Assembly (NCBI RefSeq): GCF_004364585.1 | Contig: NZ_SOAN01000008.1 | Location: forward strand, 1 to 64,000 | Reading direction: 5' to 3' | DNA length: 64,000 nucleotides | From: Nesterenkonia aurantiaca | GTDB taxonomy: Bacteria > Actinomycetota > Actinomycetes > Actinomycetales > Micrococcaceae | Shown here: in pieces, positions 14,965-24,036 of the stretch | Position numbering within the stretch: position 1 is the stretch's first letter | Layout of the letters: each line of letters opens with the position of its first letter | Translations under genes and position numbers: made by a program | Notes under the pieces: generated by a model | Told to the model about the DNA's origin: nothing | Seen by the model: only the letters and a program-made list of their open reading frames with translations | The model's database searches: none

Positions 14965-16565
14965 CCGAGATCCTTCCTCCGCTGCTTCCGCTGGCGGTCG
15001 GCATCCCGCTGCTGCTCGCCGCGCTCGGCGTGGCGCTGCGCAAGAAGCGCCTGGCCCGCCACATGATCAGCCTCGGCACCCTTGCCGCGCTCTTCGTCTT
15101 CGCGGTGCTGCTGGTGATCGCCACCGGCGACGGCACCGTCCTGGTCCATCAGGTCGGGCTCTGGGACTACGGCGTGTCGATCCCGTTCGTGGTCGACGCG
15201 CTCTCCGCGCTGGTGCTGATGATCATGTCGGTGCTCGCCATCGCCAGCGTGCTCTTCGCCATGGCCACCCACGAGGCGCGGGCACGGTTCTTCCACCCCT
15301 TCGTGCTGGTGCTCATGGCCGGGGTCTCCGGCGCGCTGATGACCGGTGACATCTTCAACCTCTTCGTGTTCATCGAGGTGATGCTGCTGCCCTCCTACGG
15401 CCTGCTGGCCATGATGGGGGCCAAGCTCGGCGCCCACGGTGCGCGGATCTACGTCTCGGTGAACCTGCTGGCCTCCACGCTGCTGCTGGTGGGCATCGCC
15501 CTGGTCTACGCCACCGCGGGCACCGTGAACCTCGCGGAGCTGCACGGGGCGGGCAAGGACGACCCCGCCGTCGCGCTGGCCGGCGGCGTCGTGCTGACCG
15601 CCGTCGCGATCAAGGCCGCGGTGGTGCCGGTGCATGGCTGGCTGACCCGCACCTACGCGATGACCTCTCCGGCGGTCACCGCGCTGTTCTCCGGGATCCA
15701 CACCAAGGTCGCGATCTATGTGATCTACCGGATCTACTCGCTGCTCTTCGACGGCGACGAGCGCTTCCTCTGGGTGGCGCTGGTGATCACCTCAGCCACG
15801 ATGCTCATCGGTGTCCTTGGCGCGGTGGGGGAGAAGACCACCCGATCCATCCTGGTCTTCCACATGATCAGCCAGATCGGCTACATCCTAATCGGCGTCG
15901 GCCTGTTCACCCTGCTGGGCCTCACCGCCGCGATCTTCTACCTGCTCCATCACATGATCGTGAAGGCCTCGCTGTTCCTCTCCACCGGTGCGATCGAGGA
16001 GACCTATGGCACCGGAGAGATCGACAAGCTCGGTGGGATGCTCAAACGCGAGCCGCTGATCGCGGTCACCTTCATGGTGGCCGCCCTCTCACTCGCCGGG
16101 CTGCCGCCCTTCTCCGGGTTCGTCGCGAAGTTCGCGATCATCCAGGCCACCCTGGCCGAATCCCACTACTGGGTGGCCGCCGTCGCGGTGGTGGTCTCGA
16201 TCTTCACGCTGCTCTCGATGCTCAAGATCTGGACCGGGGTCTTCATGGGATCCGAGCCCGATGATCTTCAGGAGCGCGCGCTGACCTACCAGCAACGGAT
16301 GCACGGCAAACGCTACCTGCGGGTTCAGGCCCAGGCGGAGACCCCCACGCTGACCATCGGACCGCCGACGGCGACCACCTCCGCGGTGCTCGCCGGCAAG
16401 CAGGCGGTCAAGGTGCCGTTCAAGCTGATCTTCCCGGCGATCCTGCTGGCCGCGATCACCCTGTTCTTCGGACTCGGGGCGGAGCTGCTGATGGGCTGGT
16501 CGGAGACCGCGGCCGAGAACCTGCTCAACCCAATGGACTATGTGAGGGCGGTGAGCGGAGCATGA
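14961..16565 (+). CDS. mrpD: Na+/H+ antiporter subunit D (MrpD)
   Basis: A NuoN/NuoM-like proton-translocating subunit, 534 residues with about 14 membrane helices. Diagnostic segments are DIFNLFVFIEVMLLPSYGLLAM (conserved Glu in TM5), KAAVVPVHGWLTRTYAMTSPAVTALFSG (Lys in TM7) and LLHHMIVKASLFLSTGAIEE (Lys/His in TM8). With MrpA it forms the antiport path. It is translationally coupled to mrpC upstream and mrpE downstream by ATGA overlaps. A soluble stretch of about 60 residues near the C-terminus, before the last helix, is polar. Confidence 0.95.
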   Translation: MTEILPPLLPLAVGIPLLLAALGVALRKKRLARHMISLGTLAALFVFAVLLVIATGDGTVLVHQVGLWDYGVSIPFVVDALSALVLMIMSVLAIASVLFAMATHEARARFFHPFVLVLMAGVSGALMTGDIFNLFVFIEVMLLPSYGLLAMMGAKLGAHGARIYVSVNLLASTLLLVGIALVYATAGTVNLAELHGAGKDDPAVALAGGVVLTAVAIKAAVVPVHGWLTRTYAMTSPAVTALFSGIHTKVAIYVIYRIYSLLFDGDERFLWVALVITSATMLIGVLGAVGEKTTRSILVFHMISQIGYILIGVGLFTLLGLTAAIFYLLHHMIVKASLFLSTGAIEETYGTGEIDKLGGMLKREPLIAVTFMVAALSLAGLPPFSGFVAKFAIIQATLAESHYWVAAVAVVVSIFTLLSMLKIWTGVFMGSEPDDLQERALTYQQRMHGKRYLRVQAQAETPTLTIGPPTATTSAVLAGKQAVKVPFKLIFPAILLAAITLFFGLGAELLMGWSETAAENLLNPMDYVRAVSGA

Positions 16566-16969
16566 TGAGCTGGCCATTTCGGATCATCGGATTCCTCTTC
16601 TGGTATGCCAAGGAGTTCATCACCTCGAACTACACGGTGACCGCCGAGGTGCTGCGTCTGAGCGGGCGTTCCAGGATGCGACCCGCGATCGTCGCAGTGC
16701 CGGCCGCCTCGCGCAGCGACAGCGAATGGACGCTGATCTCCGCGCTGATCACGCTGACCCCGGGCACGCTGACCATCACGATCTCCAAGGAGCACAAGAT
16801 CCTCTACGTGCACGGCATGTTCGTGGAGAACCGCGGGCAGCTGGTGGCCGAGATCCAAGAGATGGAGGACCGGATGCTGCGCGCGATGCGACGAGCGCCC
16901 GGAGATCTCACCCGCCCGACCGAGCTGCCGGTGGTCCGTCCGATGGACGAGGCAGGTGAGAGCCGATGA
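16562..16969 (+). CDS. mrpE: Na+/H+ antiporter subunit E (MrpE)
   Basis: A 135-residue subunit with one or two N-terminal membrane segments (FRIIGFLFWYAKEFITSNYTV) and the conserved cytosolic part. That part contains ALITLTPGTLTITI and the LYVHGMFVENRGQLVAEIQEMEDRM stretch typical of MrpE. It is required for assembly of the Mrp complex in studied species. The start is ATGATG, and either Met could be used; the first overlaps the mrpD stop. Coupling to mrpF is again by ATGA. Confidence 0.94.
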   Translation: MMSWPFRIIGFLFWYAKEFITSNYTVTAEVLRLSGRSRMRPAIVAVPAASRSDSEWTLISALITLTPGTLTITISKEHKILYVHGMFVENRGQLVAEIQEMEDRMLRAMRRAPGDLTRPTELPVVRPMDEAGESR

Positions 16970-17232
16970 TCTCCGAATGGACGCTTGAGGTCGCGCTGAT
17001 CCTGCTGGCCATCGGCATGGTCATCGCCGCGGTGCGCGGGCTGCTCGGCCCACGCACCATGGACCGGGCCGTGGCCGCAGACCTGATCTTCTTCGCCACC
17101 ATCGGCTTCGTCGCCCTGATCGGACTGCGCACCAATATCGAGGCGCTCTTCGACATCATCCTCATCGCCACGCTGCTGGGCTTCATGGCCGCGCTGTCCA
17201 TGGCGCGACTCGGATCCGGAGGTCGCCGCTGA
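16966..17232 (+). CDS. mrpF: Na+/H+ antiporter subunit F (MrpF)
   Basis: An 88-residue three-helix membrane protein with RGLLGPRTMDRAVAADLIFF, the MrpF signature including the Arg-rich turn and the Asp in TM2 implicated in Na+ movement. It resembles bile-acid resistance protein PhaF/MnhF. It is coupled to mrpE upstream. The stop TGA shares bases with the mrpG ATG (TGATGG), so the last three subunits are made in sequence. Confidence 0.94.
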   Translation: MISEWTLEVALILLAIGMVIAAVRGLLGPRTMDRAVAADLIFFATIGFVALIGLRTNIEALFDIILIATLLGFMAALSMARLGSGGRR

Positions 17233-17591
17233 TGGCACTCGCTGACATTGCAGACATCCTCGGCCTGGTGTTCATCTTCCTGGGCATCGCCACGATCATC
17301 ATCTCGGCGATCGGCCTCTTCAAGCTTCCCGATCTGTACCTGCGCGCCTCGGCCGTGGGCACCTCGGCAGGGCTCGGGGTGGCGTCGATCGTCCTGGGTG
17401 CTCTGCTGATGGACTTCAGCGGGTTGAATCTGATCAAGGCGGTCATCGCGATCATCGCTCAGCTGCTCACCTCAGCGGTGGGATCCATGGCCATCGCTCG
17501 GGCGGGCTACCTCAACAACGCGCTGCCCGCACCGATCACCCATATCGACGAGCTGGCCCTGACCAGACGCGAGGTGTCAGGAGGCCGCTGA
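17232..17591 (+). CDS. mrpG: Na+/H+ antiporter subunit G (MrpG)
   Basis: The last subunit of the operon, 119 residues with three membrane helices. The family signature is in IGLFKLPDLYLRASAVGTSAGLGV followed by QLLTSAVGSMAIARAGY. It starts on the last base of the mrpF stop codon. No clear terminator follows. The next gene begins 40 bp downstream but has its own -10 box and is unrelated in function, so the operon probably ends here. Confidence 0.94.
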   Translation: MALADIADILGLVFIFLGIATIIISAIGLFKLPDLYLRASAVGTSAGLGVASIVLGALLMDFSGLNLIKAVIAIIAQLLTSAVGSMAIARAGYLNNALPAPITHIDELALTRREVSGGR

Positions 17592-17618
17592 ACAGTTGGT
17601 CCTGAGAACACATGCGGA

Positions 17619-17624
17619 TAGTTT
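17619..17624 (+). promoter_or_regulatory. -10 box TAGTTT for the YihY gene (leaderless)
   Basis: TAGTTT, then 6 nt, then ATG 17631, with no ribosome site. This marks an independent leaderless promoter in the 39-bp gap after mrpG. Confidence 0.5.
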
Positions 17625-17630
17625 GAGTCC

Positions 17631-18902
17631 ATGAGCACTCATTCCGACCCGCAGGGTCACTCCGAGAACACCAGCCCGGCCAGTCGGGCCGCTGGTGCCC
17701 TGAAGCCGCACCGCGTCCCGCGGCACCAGATCGAGGACACCGGCCGCTCCGGCGCGAGCGTGCACCAAGGCGACAAGCTGCGCGTGGGCACGCTCTCGGC
17801 CGCAGCGGACCAGCCCTATATGGTCAAGAACCGCCAGCGTGAGGACTTCGAGGAGTCCGTCTCCGGGGACAGCGAGGACCATAAGACCTCCTCACCTGTG
17901 AAGCTGACCGGCACCACCTGGAAGTACAGCGCCAAACGCACTCTGACCGAGTTCGGCCGCGACAGCTGCACGGATCTCGCCGCGGGTCTGACCTACTACG
18001 CGGTGCTCTCGGTCTTCCCGGCGCTGATCGCGCTGGTCTCGCTGATGTCCTTCGTCGGCGAGGGGGAACGGACCCAGGAGTTCCTGCTCTCCACCGCCGC
18101 CCAGACGCTCGAGTCAGACACCATGGAGCAGGTGCGGCCGGCCATCGAAGCCATCACCAGCGTGGAAGGGGCCGGGATCGGACTCGCGCTCGGCCTGCTC
18201 ACCGCGCTGTGGACCGCCTCGAACTACGTCAACGCCTTCTCCCGGTCGATGAACCGGATCTATGAGGTGGAGGAGGGTCGCTCGATGTTGAAGCTGCGCC
18301 CGATCTTCTACCTGGTCACTGCCGGGCTCCTGGTGCTGGTGGCCACAGCGGTGTTCCTGCTGCTGATTTCCGGGCCGATCGCGCGGGCGGTGGGGGACAC
18401 CGTCGGGCTCGGCGAGACCGCGGTGACGATCTTCAACTGGGCCACCTACCCGGCGCTGCTGCTGGTCGCGGCGATCTGCATCGCCATGCTGTACCACGTG
18501 ACGCCGAACCTGCGTCAGCCCGGAATCCGCTGGATCTCCGCCGGCGCCCTGCTGGCGATCCTGGTCATGGTGCTCGCCACCACCGCCGTCATCTTCTACG
18601 TGTCGAACTTCAGCAACTATGAGGCCACCTACGGTGCGCTGGCAGGCGTCATCATCTTCCTGATCTGGATCTACCTCATGAACCTGGTGCTGCTGCTCGG
18701 CGCCGAATTCGACTCTGAGCTGGAGCGTGGACGTCAGCTCCAGAGCGGCATCGAGGCCGAACGCACCATCATGCTTCCCCCGCGCGACATGGGCACGGCA
18801 GAGAAGAAGTCCAAGAAGTACGAGGACCTCGTGGCGCAGGGTCAGGCGCTGCGCCTGAGCGAGGGTGAGACCTCCGATCCCGAGACCTCCTGGCGGCGCT
18901 GA
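17631..18902 (+). CDS. YihY/virulence factor BrkB family membrane protein
   Basis: A 423-residue integral membrane protein of the YihY (formerly BrkB, 'RNase BN') family. The first 95 residues are hydrophilic, then about six helices follow. Conserved features are DLAAGLTYYAVLSVFPALIALVSL, LWTASNYVNAFSRSMNRIYEVEE, and YGALAGVIIFLIWIYLMNLVLLLGAEFDSELERGR. The old RNase BN assignment for this family was withdrawn; a transport or envelope role is assumed but unproven. The polar C-terminal tail is also typical of actinobacterial members. ATG 17631 is set by the leaderless -10 box. Confidence 0.88.
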   Translation: MSTHSDPQGHSENTSPASRAAGALKPHRVPRHQIEDTGRSGASVHQGDKLRVGTLSAAADQPYMVKNRQREDFEESVSGDSEDHKTSSPVKLTGTTWKYSAKRTLTEFGRDSCTDLAAGLTYYAVLSVFPALIALVSLMSFVGEGERTQEFLLSTAAQTLESDTMEQVRPAIEAITSVEGAGIGLALGLLTALWTASNYVNAFSRSMNRIYEVEEGRSMLKLRPIFYLVTAGLLVLVATAVFLLLISGPIARAVGDTVGLGETAVTIFNWATYPALLLVAAICIAMLYHVTPNLRQPGIRWISAGALLAILVMVLATTAVIFYVSNFSNYEATYGALAGVIIFLIWIYLMNLVLLLGAEFDSELERGRQLQSGIEAERTIMLPPRDMGTAEKKSKKYEDLVAQGQALRLSEGETSDPETSWRR

Positions 18903-19358
18903 GCGAAGCACCTGCCCAAGTGCGTAACACTGTGACTTATTCGGCGCAGAGGTGGGTTACCGATCGGTAGTTCGAGTCTGGATTGAATATTGCCGACATG
19001 TTTCACGTAGCAGAGTGGCGCCGCTCACTAAACTCGCGGACATATGACCGCCTGGTAACTCCCGTGCGATTCCCTGGGCGGAATGGCACGGGAGTTCTGC
19101 TGTCTGGGGGTGGTTGTTGCATGTTTCACACATGTTTTCGAGGCCGGATTGGGGCTCGGCAACGCGGTGACCTGGGTCACGGTCCAGCCGGTTGATCTGG
19201 GTAACGATTTCATCACGCGAGCCGATTTGGCGATCTGATCAGGCGTGCCGACCGTAGTCTGGTTCGCACATTGAACCGGTGTTAGATAGGTCACCTTCTC
19301 GAGGGATGAGGGGCCGACGAAACACCGGTCACATCGCATTGAAGGATGAGGAGCAACT
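18903..19358 (+). other. 456-bp leader/intergenic region before the first peptide ABC operon
   Basis: No coding frame of merit is seen. It contains a strong nested hairpin at 19057-19096, a TAGTCT -10 candidate at 19255-19260, and near the gene the ribosome site GAGGAG. The hairpin lies upstream of that -10 candidate, so it could terminate an upstream transcript or belong to a longer leader started further up. Confidence 0.5.
19057..19096. terminator. nested 16-bp hairpin upstream of the first peptide ABC operon
   Basis: AACTCCCGTGC (19057-19067) pairs with GCACGGGAGTT (19086-19096). Inside, after a G-G mismatch, ATTCC (19069-19073) pairs with GGAAT (19080-19084) around a 6-nt loop. It may be the YihY terminator or an attenuator. 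A T-run is lacking. Confidence 0.55.
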
Positions 19359-21209
19359 GTGAAACTGAGGAAACTCTCTGCGGCGACGGCCATTCTGGCC
19401 ACGGGCGCACTCGTGCTCTCCGGCTGCACCCCCGGAGGCGATAACGGCGACGCCGAGGCCGAGGACACATCCAACGGCGAGAACGGCGAAAACGGCGGCA
19501 CCACCGACGCGTTCAACGCGGAGGGCCAGCAGTTCACCACCGAGCCGGAGGACACCGGCAAGGCCGACAGCAGCGACCTGGAGACCATGGAGGACGAGAT
19601 CTCGGTCTCCATGGGAGAGATCGAGTTTGTGGGCTACAACGGCAGCACGCCGGAGAGCTACAGCGTCTACAACTCCACCGTGGTGAACCGGATCTTCGAG
19701 GGCTTCGGCTACTGGGGCACAGACAACGTCTGGTACGCCAATGAGGACTTCGGCTCCTACGAGGTGACCAGCGAGGATCCCTTCACCGTGGAGTACACCA
19801 TCGGTGAAGACGTCTCCTGGTCCGACGGCACCCCGGTGACTGTGGCGGACTACGTGCTGGACTGGGCCTACCAGAACGCCTCGCTGACCAACTCTGATGA
19901 TGAGCCGCTGTTCAACGGCATCTCCCAGACCTACGGGGAGCGTGTCCTGGAGGGCCCGCAGGGCGATCCCGAGGGCAAGACCTTCACCATCGAATACTCC
20001 GAGCCCTTCGCCGACTGGGAGATCATGGTGAACTCCACGCTTCCGGCGCATGTGGTCGCCGAGCAGAGCGACATGGAGCTCGACGAGCTGGTCACCGCGG
20101 TCCGCGAGGCCGACACCGAGGCGCTGGAGCCGGTGGCCGAGTTCTGGAACGAGGGCTGGCTGACCGATCCCGGAACGCTGCCCGATGAGGAGCTGATCCC
20201 GGTCACCGGTCCCTACACGCTGGACAACTGGCAGGCCGGTGAGTCACTGACCATCACCGCCAACGAGGAGTACTGGGGCAACGCACCGGGCACCGAGCGG
20301 ATCGTCTTCCGCTTCGTCAACGACGGCCAGCACGTCCAGGCCCTGGAGAACGGCGACCTCAACATCGCCCGCCCGCAGGCCACCGTGGACACTCGCGGCC
20401 AGCTCGAGCGTCTCGAGGATCAGATCGTGCTGCACGAGGGCGAGGCTGCCACCTGGGAGCACCTGGACTTCAACTTCATCGAAGGTGGAGCCTTCGCCGA
20501 CAGCCTGGAGCTGCGCGAGGCCTTCGCCATGTGCGTGCCGCGCCAGCAGATCGTCTCCAACCTGATCGAGCCGGTCAACCCCGAGGCCACGGTGCTCAAC
20601 GCCCGTGAGTCGCTGACCTTCGAGGAGAACTACGAGGACATCGTCTCCGAGAGCTATGAGGGCACCTACGACGAGGTCGACGTCGAGGGCGCGGCTGAGA
20701 TCCTCGAGGCCGAGGATGCAGTGGGCACCGAGGTTCGGATCGGCTACGCCGGCCCGAACCCGCGCCGCACCGACACGGTGGCCGAGATCAAGGCCTCCTG
20801 TGATGAGGCAGGATTCGACATCGTGGATTCCGGCTCCGAGGACTTCTTCGGTCCGGGCGGCGCCCAGGAGACCGGTGACTACGAGGTCGCACTCTTCGCC
20901 TGGGCCGGTTCCGGTCAGGTCGTCTCAGGACAGAACATCTACTCCACGGATCGCCCGCAGAACTACGGCGGCTACTCCAACGAGACCGTGGATGACCTGT
21001 TCAACCAGCTCGCCACGACCGAGGACGCAGACGAGCAGCAGGAGATCATCATCGGAATCGAGCAGGAGCTCTGGGGCGACCTGTTCGGGATCCCGCTCTA
21101 CGTGCACCCGCAGCTCTCCGGCTCCGACATCTCGATCAGCAATGTCCGCGACACCGCCTCGCAGGACCAGATCGTGTGGAACGCCGAGCAGTGGCAGCGC
21201 GCTGAGTGA
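19359..21209 (+). CDS. peptide ABC transporter substrate-binding lipoprotein (SBP family 5), system 1
   Basis: A 616-residue extracytoplasmic solute receptor. The signal peptide ends in the lipobox VLSGC, then a very acidic Asp/Glu/Gly linker of about 70 residues precedes the SBP_bac_5 domain. Visible parts are VSWSDGTPVTVADYVLDWAYQN, the VTGPYTLDNWQAGESLTI stretch and REAFAMCVPRQQIV. It delivers oligopeptides or a related solute to the permeases encoded next. GTG 19359 has GAGGAG 5 nt upstream. A perfect 22-bp hairpin follows the stop, separating it from the permease genes, and probably raises its transcript level relative to them. Confidence 0.9.
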   Translation: MKLRKLSAATAILATGALVLSGCTPGGDNGDAEAEDTSNGENGENGGTTDAFNAEGQQFTTEPEDTGKADSSDLETMEDEISVSMGEIEFVGYNGSTPESYSVYNSTVVNRIFEGFGYWGTDNVWYANEDFGSYEVTSEDPFTVEYTIGEDVSWSDGTPVTVADYVLDWAYQNASLTNSDDEPLFNGISQTYGERVLEGPQGDPEGKTFTIEYSEPFADWEIMVNSTLPAHVVAEQSDMELDELVTAVREADTEALEPVAEFWNEGWLTDPGTLPDEELIPVTGPYTLDNWQAGESLTITANEEYWGNAPGTERIVFRFVNDGQHVQALENGDLNIARPQATVDTRGQLERLEDQIVLHEGEAATWEHLDFNFIEGGAFADSLELREAFAMCVPRQQIVSNLIEPVNPEATVLNARESLTFEENYEDIVSESYEGTYDEVDVEGAAEILEAEDAVGTEVRIGYAGPNPRRTDTVAEIKASCDEAGFDIVDSGSEDFFGPGGAQETGDYEVALFAWAGSGQVVSGQNIYSTDRPQNYGGYSNETVDDLFNQLATTEDADEQQEIIIGIEQELWGDLFGIPLYVHPQLSGSDISISNVRDTASQDQIVWNAEQWQRAE

Positions 21210-21265
21210 TCTCAGCAGTTCCCAGGTCCCCGCGGCTGACTAATTCAGCCCAGTAGGACCGATGA

Positions 21266-21314
21266 CATCGGTGGGGTTCGATCCGAAAGAACTTCGGATC
21301 GAACCCCACCGATG
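21266..21314. terminator. perfect 22-bp stem-loop between binding-protein and permease genes (system 1)
   Basis: The 22 bases at 21266-21287 are exactly complementary to 21293-21314 across the 5-nt loop AGAAC. The permease gene follows 35 bp later in the same direction, so this is an intra-operon structure: a partial terminator or an RNA-stabilising end for the upstream message. Confidence 0.8.
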
Positions 21315-21349
21315 CTTCCCCTGCAGCTCGTGGAAGGTACAACCACCCC

Positions 21350-22873
21350 GTGTACAGCTATGTTCTGAAACGTCTCCTCAGCGCCATCGCGGTGCTCTTC
21401 GGCGCCTCTCTTCTGGTCTTCGTCCTGGTGATCAACTCCGGCGATCCGCTCCAGGAGCTGCGCGAGTCCAATGCGGAAAATGTCGAATTCCTGATCCAGC
21501 AGCGCATCGCGTTCATGAATCTCGACGAACCCTGGTATTCCCGGTACTGGATCTGGCTCACCGGAATCGCCGGCTGCGCCGTCGGCGCCTGTGACTTCGG
21601 CACCAATATGAGCGGTCAGGACGTCGGTGCGATGGTCGCGAACTCCGCGTCCTCCACGCTGCGCCTGGTCTTCATCGCGACCATCCTCTCGATCATCATC
21701 GGCATCCTCACCGGCATCGTCACCGCCATCCGGCAGTACTCCTCACTGGACTACGCCGTCTCCTTCTTCGTCTTCCTCTTCTTCTCGCTCCCGGTCTTCT
21801 GGGCCGCGGTGCTGGCCAAGGACTGGATGGGCATCACGTACAACAACTGGCTGCGAGAACCACAGTTCAGCTGGACGCAGATCATCATCGTGGCCGTGGT
21901 CGCCGCGATCCTGGTGCCGCTGATCATCGGTGGCTCCACCCGGCGACGCCTGCTCACCGGTGCGGCCATGTTCGGCTTCGTCCTGGTGGTGATGCCGCTG
22001 ATGGACTCGCTGAACTACGCCCTCGAACCTCGTCTGGGCCCCGCGGTCATCACGCTGCTCGGCATCGGTCTGGCCTTCGGACTCACCGCGCTGCTCTCCG
22101 GGCTGAAGAACCGCAGGGTGCTGTATTCGGCACTGACGGTGGTCGGCATCGGTCTGGTCTCCTACTACGCCACCTTCTGGCTGCTGATCGAGCCGCCCGG
22201 CGGCTGGCTGACTGTGATCGGCCTGTTCCTGGTCACCATCGCCGTCGCGGTGCTGGTCGGCCGGACCATGGGCGGTCACGCCAAGGGTCAGGCCGTGGCC
22301 GTCAGCGTGATCACCGCCGCGCTGTTCGCGGTGATGGTGCTGCTGGATCACTTCATGCGGGCCTGGCCCGGATTCCTGGGCATGAAGCCGCGCCCGATCG
22401 CCACCATCGGCTCCTCCTCGCCCAACTTCAGTGGGGACTTCTGGGAGGTCGCTCTGGATCAGGGCACTCAGCTTGTGCTGCCCACCACGATCCTGATGCT
22501 GGTCTCGGTGGCCACCTACACCCGGTACACCCGCAGCTCCATGCTGGAGGCCGTGAACCAGGACTACATCCGCACGGCACGAGCCAAGGGCGTCAACGAG
22601 CGCACGGTCGTCTTCAAGCACGCCTTCCGAAACTCGATGATCCCGCTGACCACGATCGTGGCCTTCGACTTCGCCGGGCTGATCGGCGGGGCCGTGGTCG
22701 TCGAGCAGGTCTTCGGCTGGTCCGGCATGGGCAACATGTTCGTCACCGGCCTGAGCAACTCAGACCCCGCGCCCGTCATGGCGTTCACCCTTATCACCGG
22801 CGCCGCCGCGGTGCTGTTCAACCTGATTGCGGACCTCATGTATGCGGTCCTGGATCCGAGGATTAGAGTATGA
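21350..22873 (+). CDS. ABC transporter permease (OppB type) with an extra membrane insertion, system 1
   Basis: The product is 507 residues, while OppB/DppB permeases are usually 305-340. The N-terminal part (VLKRLLSAIAVLFGASLLVFVLV) and the C-terminal BPD_transp_1 part are normal. The latter has YTRYTRSSMLEAVNQDYIRTARAKG with the EAA loop, and ends VLDPRIRV. Between about residues 165 and 350 lies an added block of several hydrophobic helices (for example around LVPLIIGG, ITLLGIGLAFGLTALLSGL, LFLVTIAVAVLVG). Reading is continuous with normal codon use, so this is an architecture rather than a frameshift. GTG 21350 is inferred; only a distant GGAAGG precedes it. The stop overlaps the next start (ATGA). 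Confidence 0.88.
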   Translation: MYSYVLKRLLSAIAVLFGASLLVFVLVINSGDPLQELRESNAENVEFLIQQRIAFMNLDEPWYSRYWIWLTGIAGCAVGACDFGTNMSGQDVGAMVANSASSTLRLVFIATILSIIIGILTGIVTAIRQYSSLDYAVSFFVFLFFSLPVFWAAVLAKDWMGITYNNWLREPQFSWTQIIIVAVVAAILVPLIIGGSTRRRLLTGAAMFGFVLVVMPLMDSLNYALEPRLGPAVITLLGIGLAFGLTALLSGLKNRRVLYSALTVVGIGLVSYYATFWLLIEPPGGWLTVIGLFLVTIAVAVLVGRTMGGHAKGQAVAVSVITAALFAVMVLLDHFMRAWPGFLGMKPRPIATIGSSSPNFSGDFWEVALDQGTQLVLPTTILMLVSVATYTRYTRSSMLEAVNQDYIRTARAKGVNERTVVFKHAFRNSMIPLTTIVAFDFAGLIGGAVVVEQVFGWSGMGNMFVTGLSNSDPAPVMAFTLITGAAAVLFNLIADLMYAVLDPRIRV

Positions 22874-24036
22874 GCCAGCCAACACCCCCCATCCCGCCGG
22901 AGGACGTGCGCAGCGCCGCGGAGGTCGAGGATGCCAAGCTCGCCAGTGCGCAGCGGTCCTATTCCCAGGGCCAGCTGGTGCGCAAGAGGTTCTTTGCGCA
23001 CAAGCCGGCCGTGGTCTCCATGGCGGTGCTGGTCTTCATCATCCTGCTCTCGGTCAGCTCCATCGGCTTCTCCGGGCAGGGCACCGGCTGGTGGTCGAAG
23101 AGCTTCTCCGCCACCGGACTCACGGTCGACGGCGGCCGCCCCACCATGTTCAACGCCGCCTTCCTGGGCGAGCACCCTTTCGGCCAGGACAGCATCGGTC
23201 GGGACTACTTCGCCATGGTCATGCGCGGCACCCAGCAGTCGCTGCTGGTGGCCCTGGGCGTGGCGCTCTCCTCCACCTTCCTCGGCGTGCTCGTCGGTGC
23301 CCTGGCCGGATATTTCCGCGGCTGGATCGAGGCGGTGTTGATGCGCATCACCGACGTGGTGATCGTGGTCCCGCTTCTGGCTCTGGCGGCGGTCTTCGGC
23401 GCCTACGCGCAGGGCCTTCCGGGAGGGACCCTCACGCTGGCGCTGTTCATCGGCCTGGCCACCTGGACCGGCACCGCTCGACTGGTGCGCGCCGAGATCC
23501 TCTCGCTGCGCGAGAAGGAGTATGTCGCGGCGGCCATCGCCATGGGTGCGCATCCGGCGCGGATCATCCTCAAGCACATGCTGCCCAACAGCATCGGGGT
23601 GATCGTGGTCAATGCCACCTTCGCCATCGCCGCGGCGATCCTGCTCGAGACCACGCTGTCCTACCTCGGATTCGGTGTCCAGCCTCCGGAGACCTCGCTG
23701 GGTGCCCTGATCCAGGACAACCAGAACGCCTTCACCACCAGGCCCTGGCTGTTCTGGTTCCCCGGCCTGTTCATCATCGCCATCGCGCTGAGCGTGAACT
23801 TCATCGGCGACGGTCTGCGTGATGCCATCGACCCGCGGCAGAAGCGCTCCGGCGCCAACCGGCCCGGCTGGCGGACAGCCTTCGGCCTGTTGGGCCGCGC
23901 CACCGCCGAGGAGCGGTCCGGCAAGCAGGTCTCGGAGCTCTCCGGAGGTCCCACCCAGATGCAGCCACCCGCCGGCATGACCGACCACGGTCCAGACTTC
24001 GGCCACGATCCCACCGACGAGAAGAGGGACTCCTGA
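22870..24036 (+). CDS. ABC transporter permease (OppC type), system 1
   Basis: This second permease of importer 1 has 388 residues. A cytosolic N-terminal extension of about 45 residues precedes the first helix. The large periplasmic loop contains HPFGQDSIGRDYFAMVMRGT, and the EAA motif is in REKEYVAAAIAMGAHPARII followed by HMLPNSIGVI, contacting the ATPase. A polar tail of about 65 residues follows GLRDAIDPRQK. It overlaps the OppB stop upstream by ATGA, and its own stop shares one base with the ATPase start codon, consistent with a single translational unit. Confidence 0.93.
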   Translation: MSQPTPPIPPEDVRSAAEVEDAKLASAQRSYSQGQLVRKRFFAHKPAVVSMAVLVFIILLSVSSIGFSGQGTGWWSKSFSATGLTVDGGRPTMFNAAFLGEHPFGQDSIGRDYFAMVMRGTQQSLLVALGVALSSTFLGVLVGALAGYFRGWIEAVLMRITDVVIVVPLLALAAVFGAYAQGLPGGTLTLALFIGLATWTGTARLVRAEILSLREKEYVAAAIAMGAHPARIILKHMLPNSIGVIVVNATFAIAAAILLETTLSYLGFGVQPPETSLGALIQDNQNAFTTRPWLFWFPGLFIIAIALSVNFIGDGLRDAIDPRQKRSGANRPGWRTAFGLLGRATAEERSGKQVSELSGGPTQMQPPAGMTDHGPDFGHDPTDEKRDS

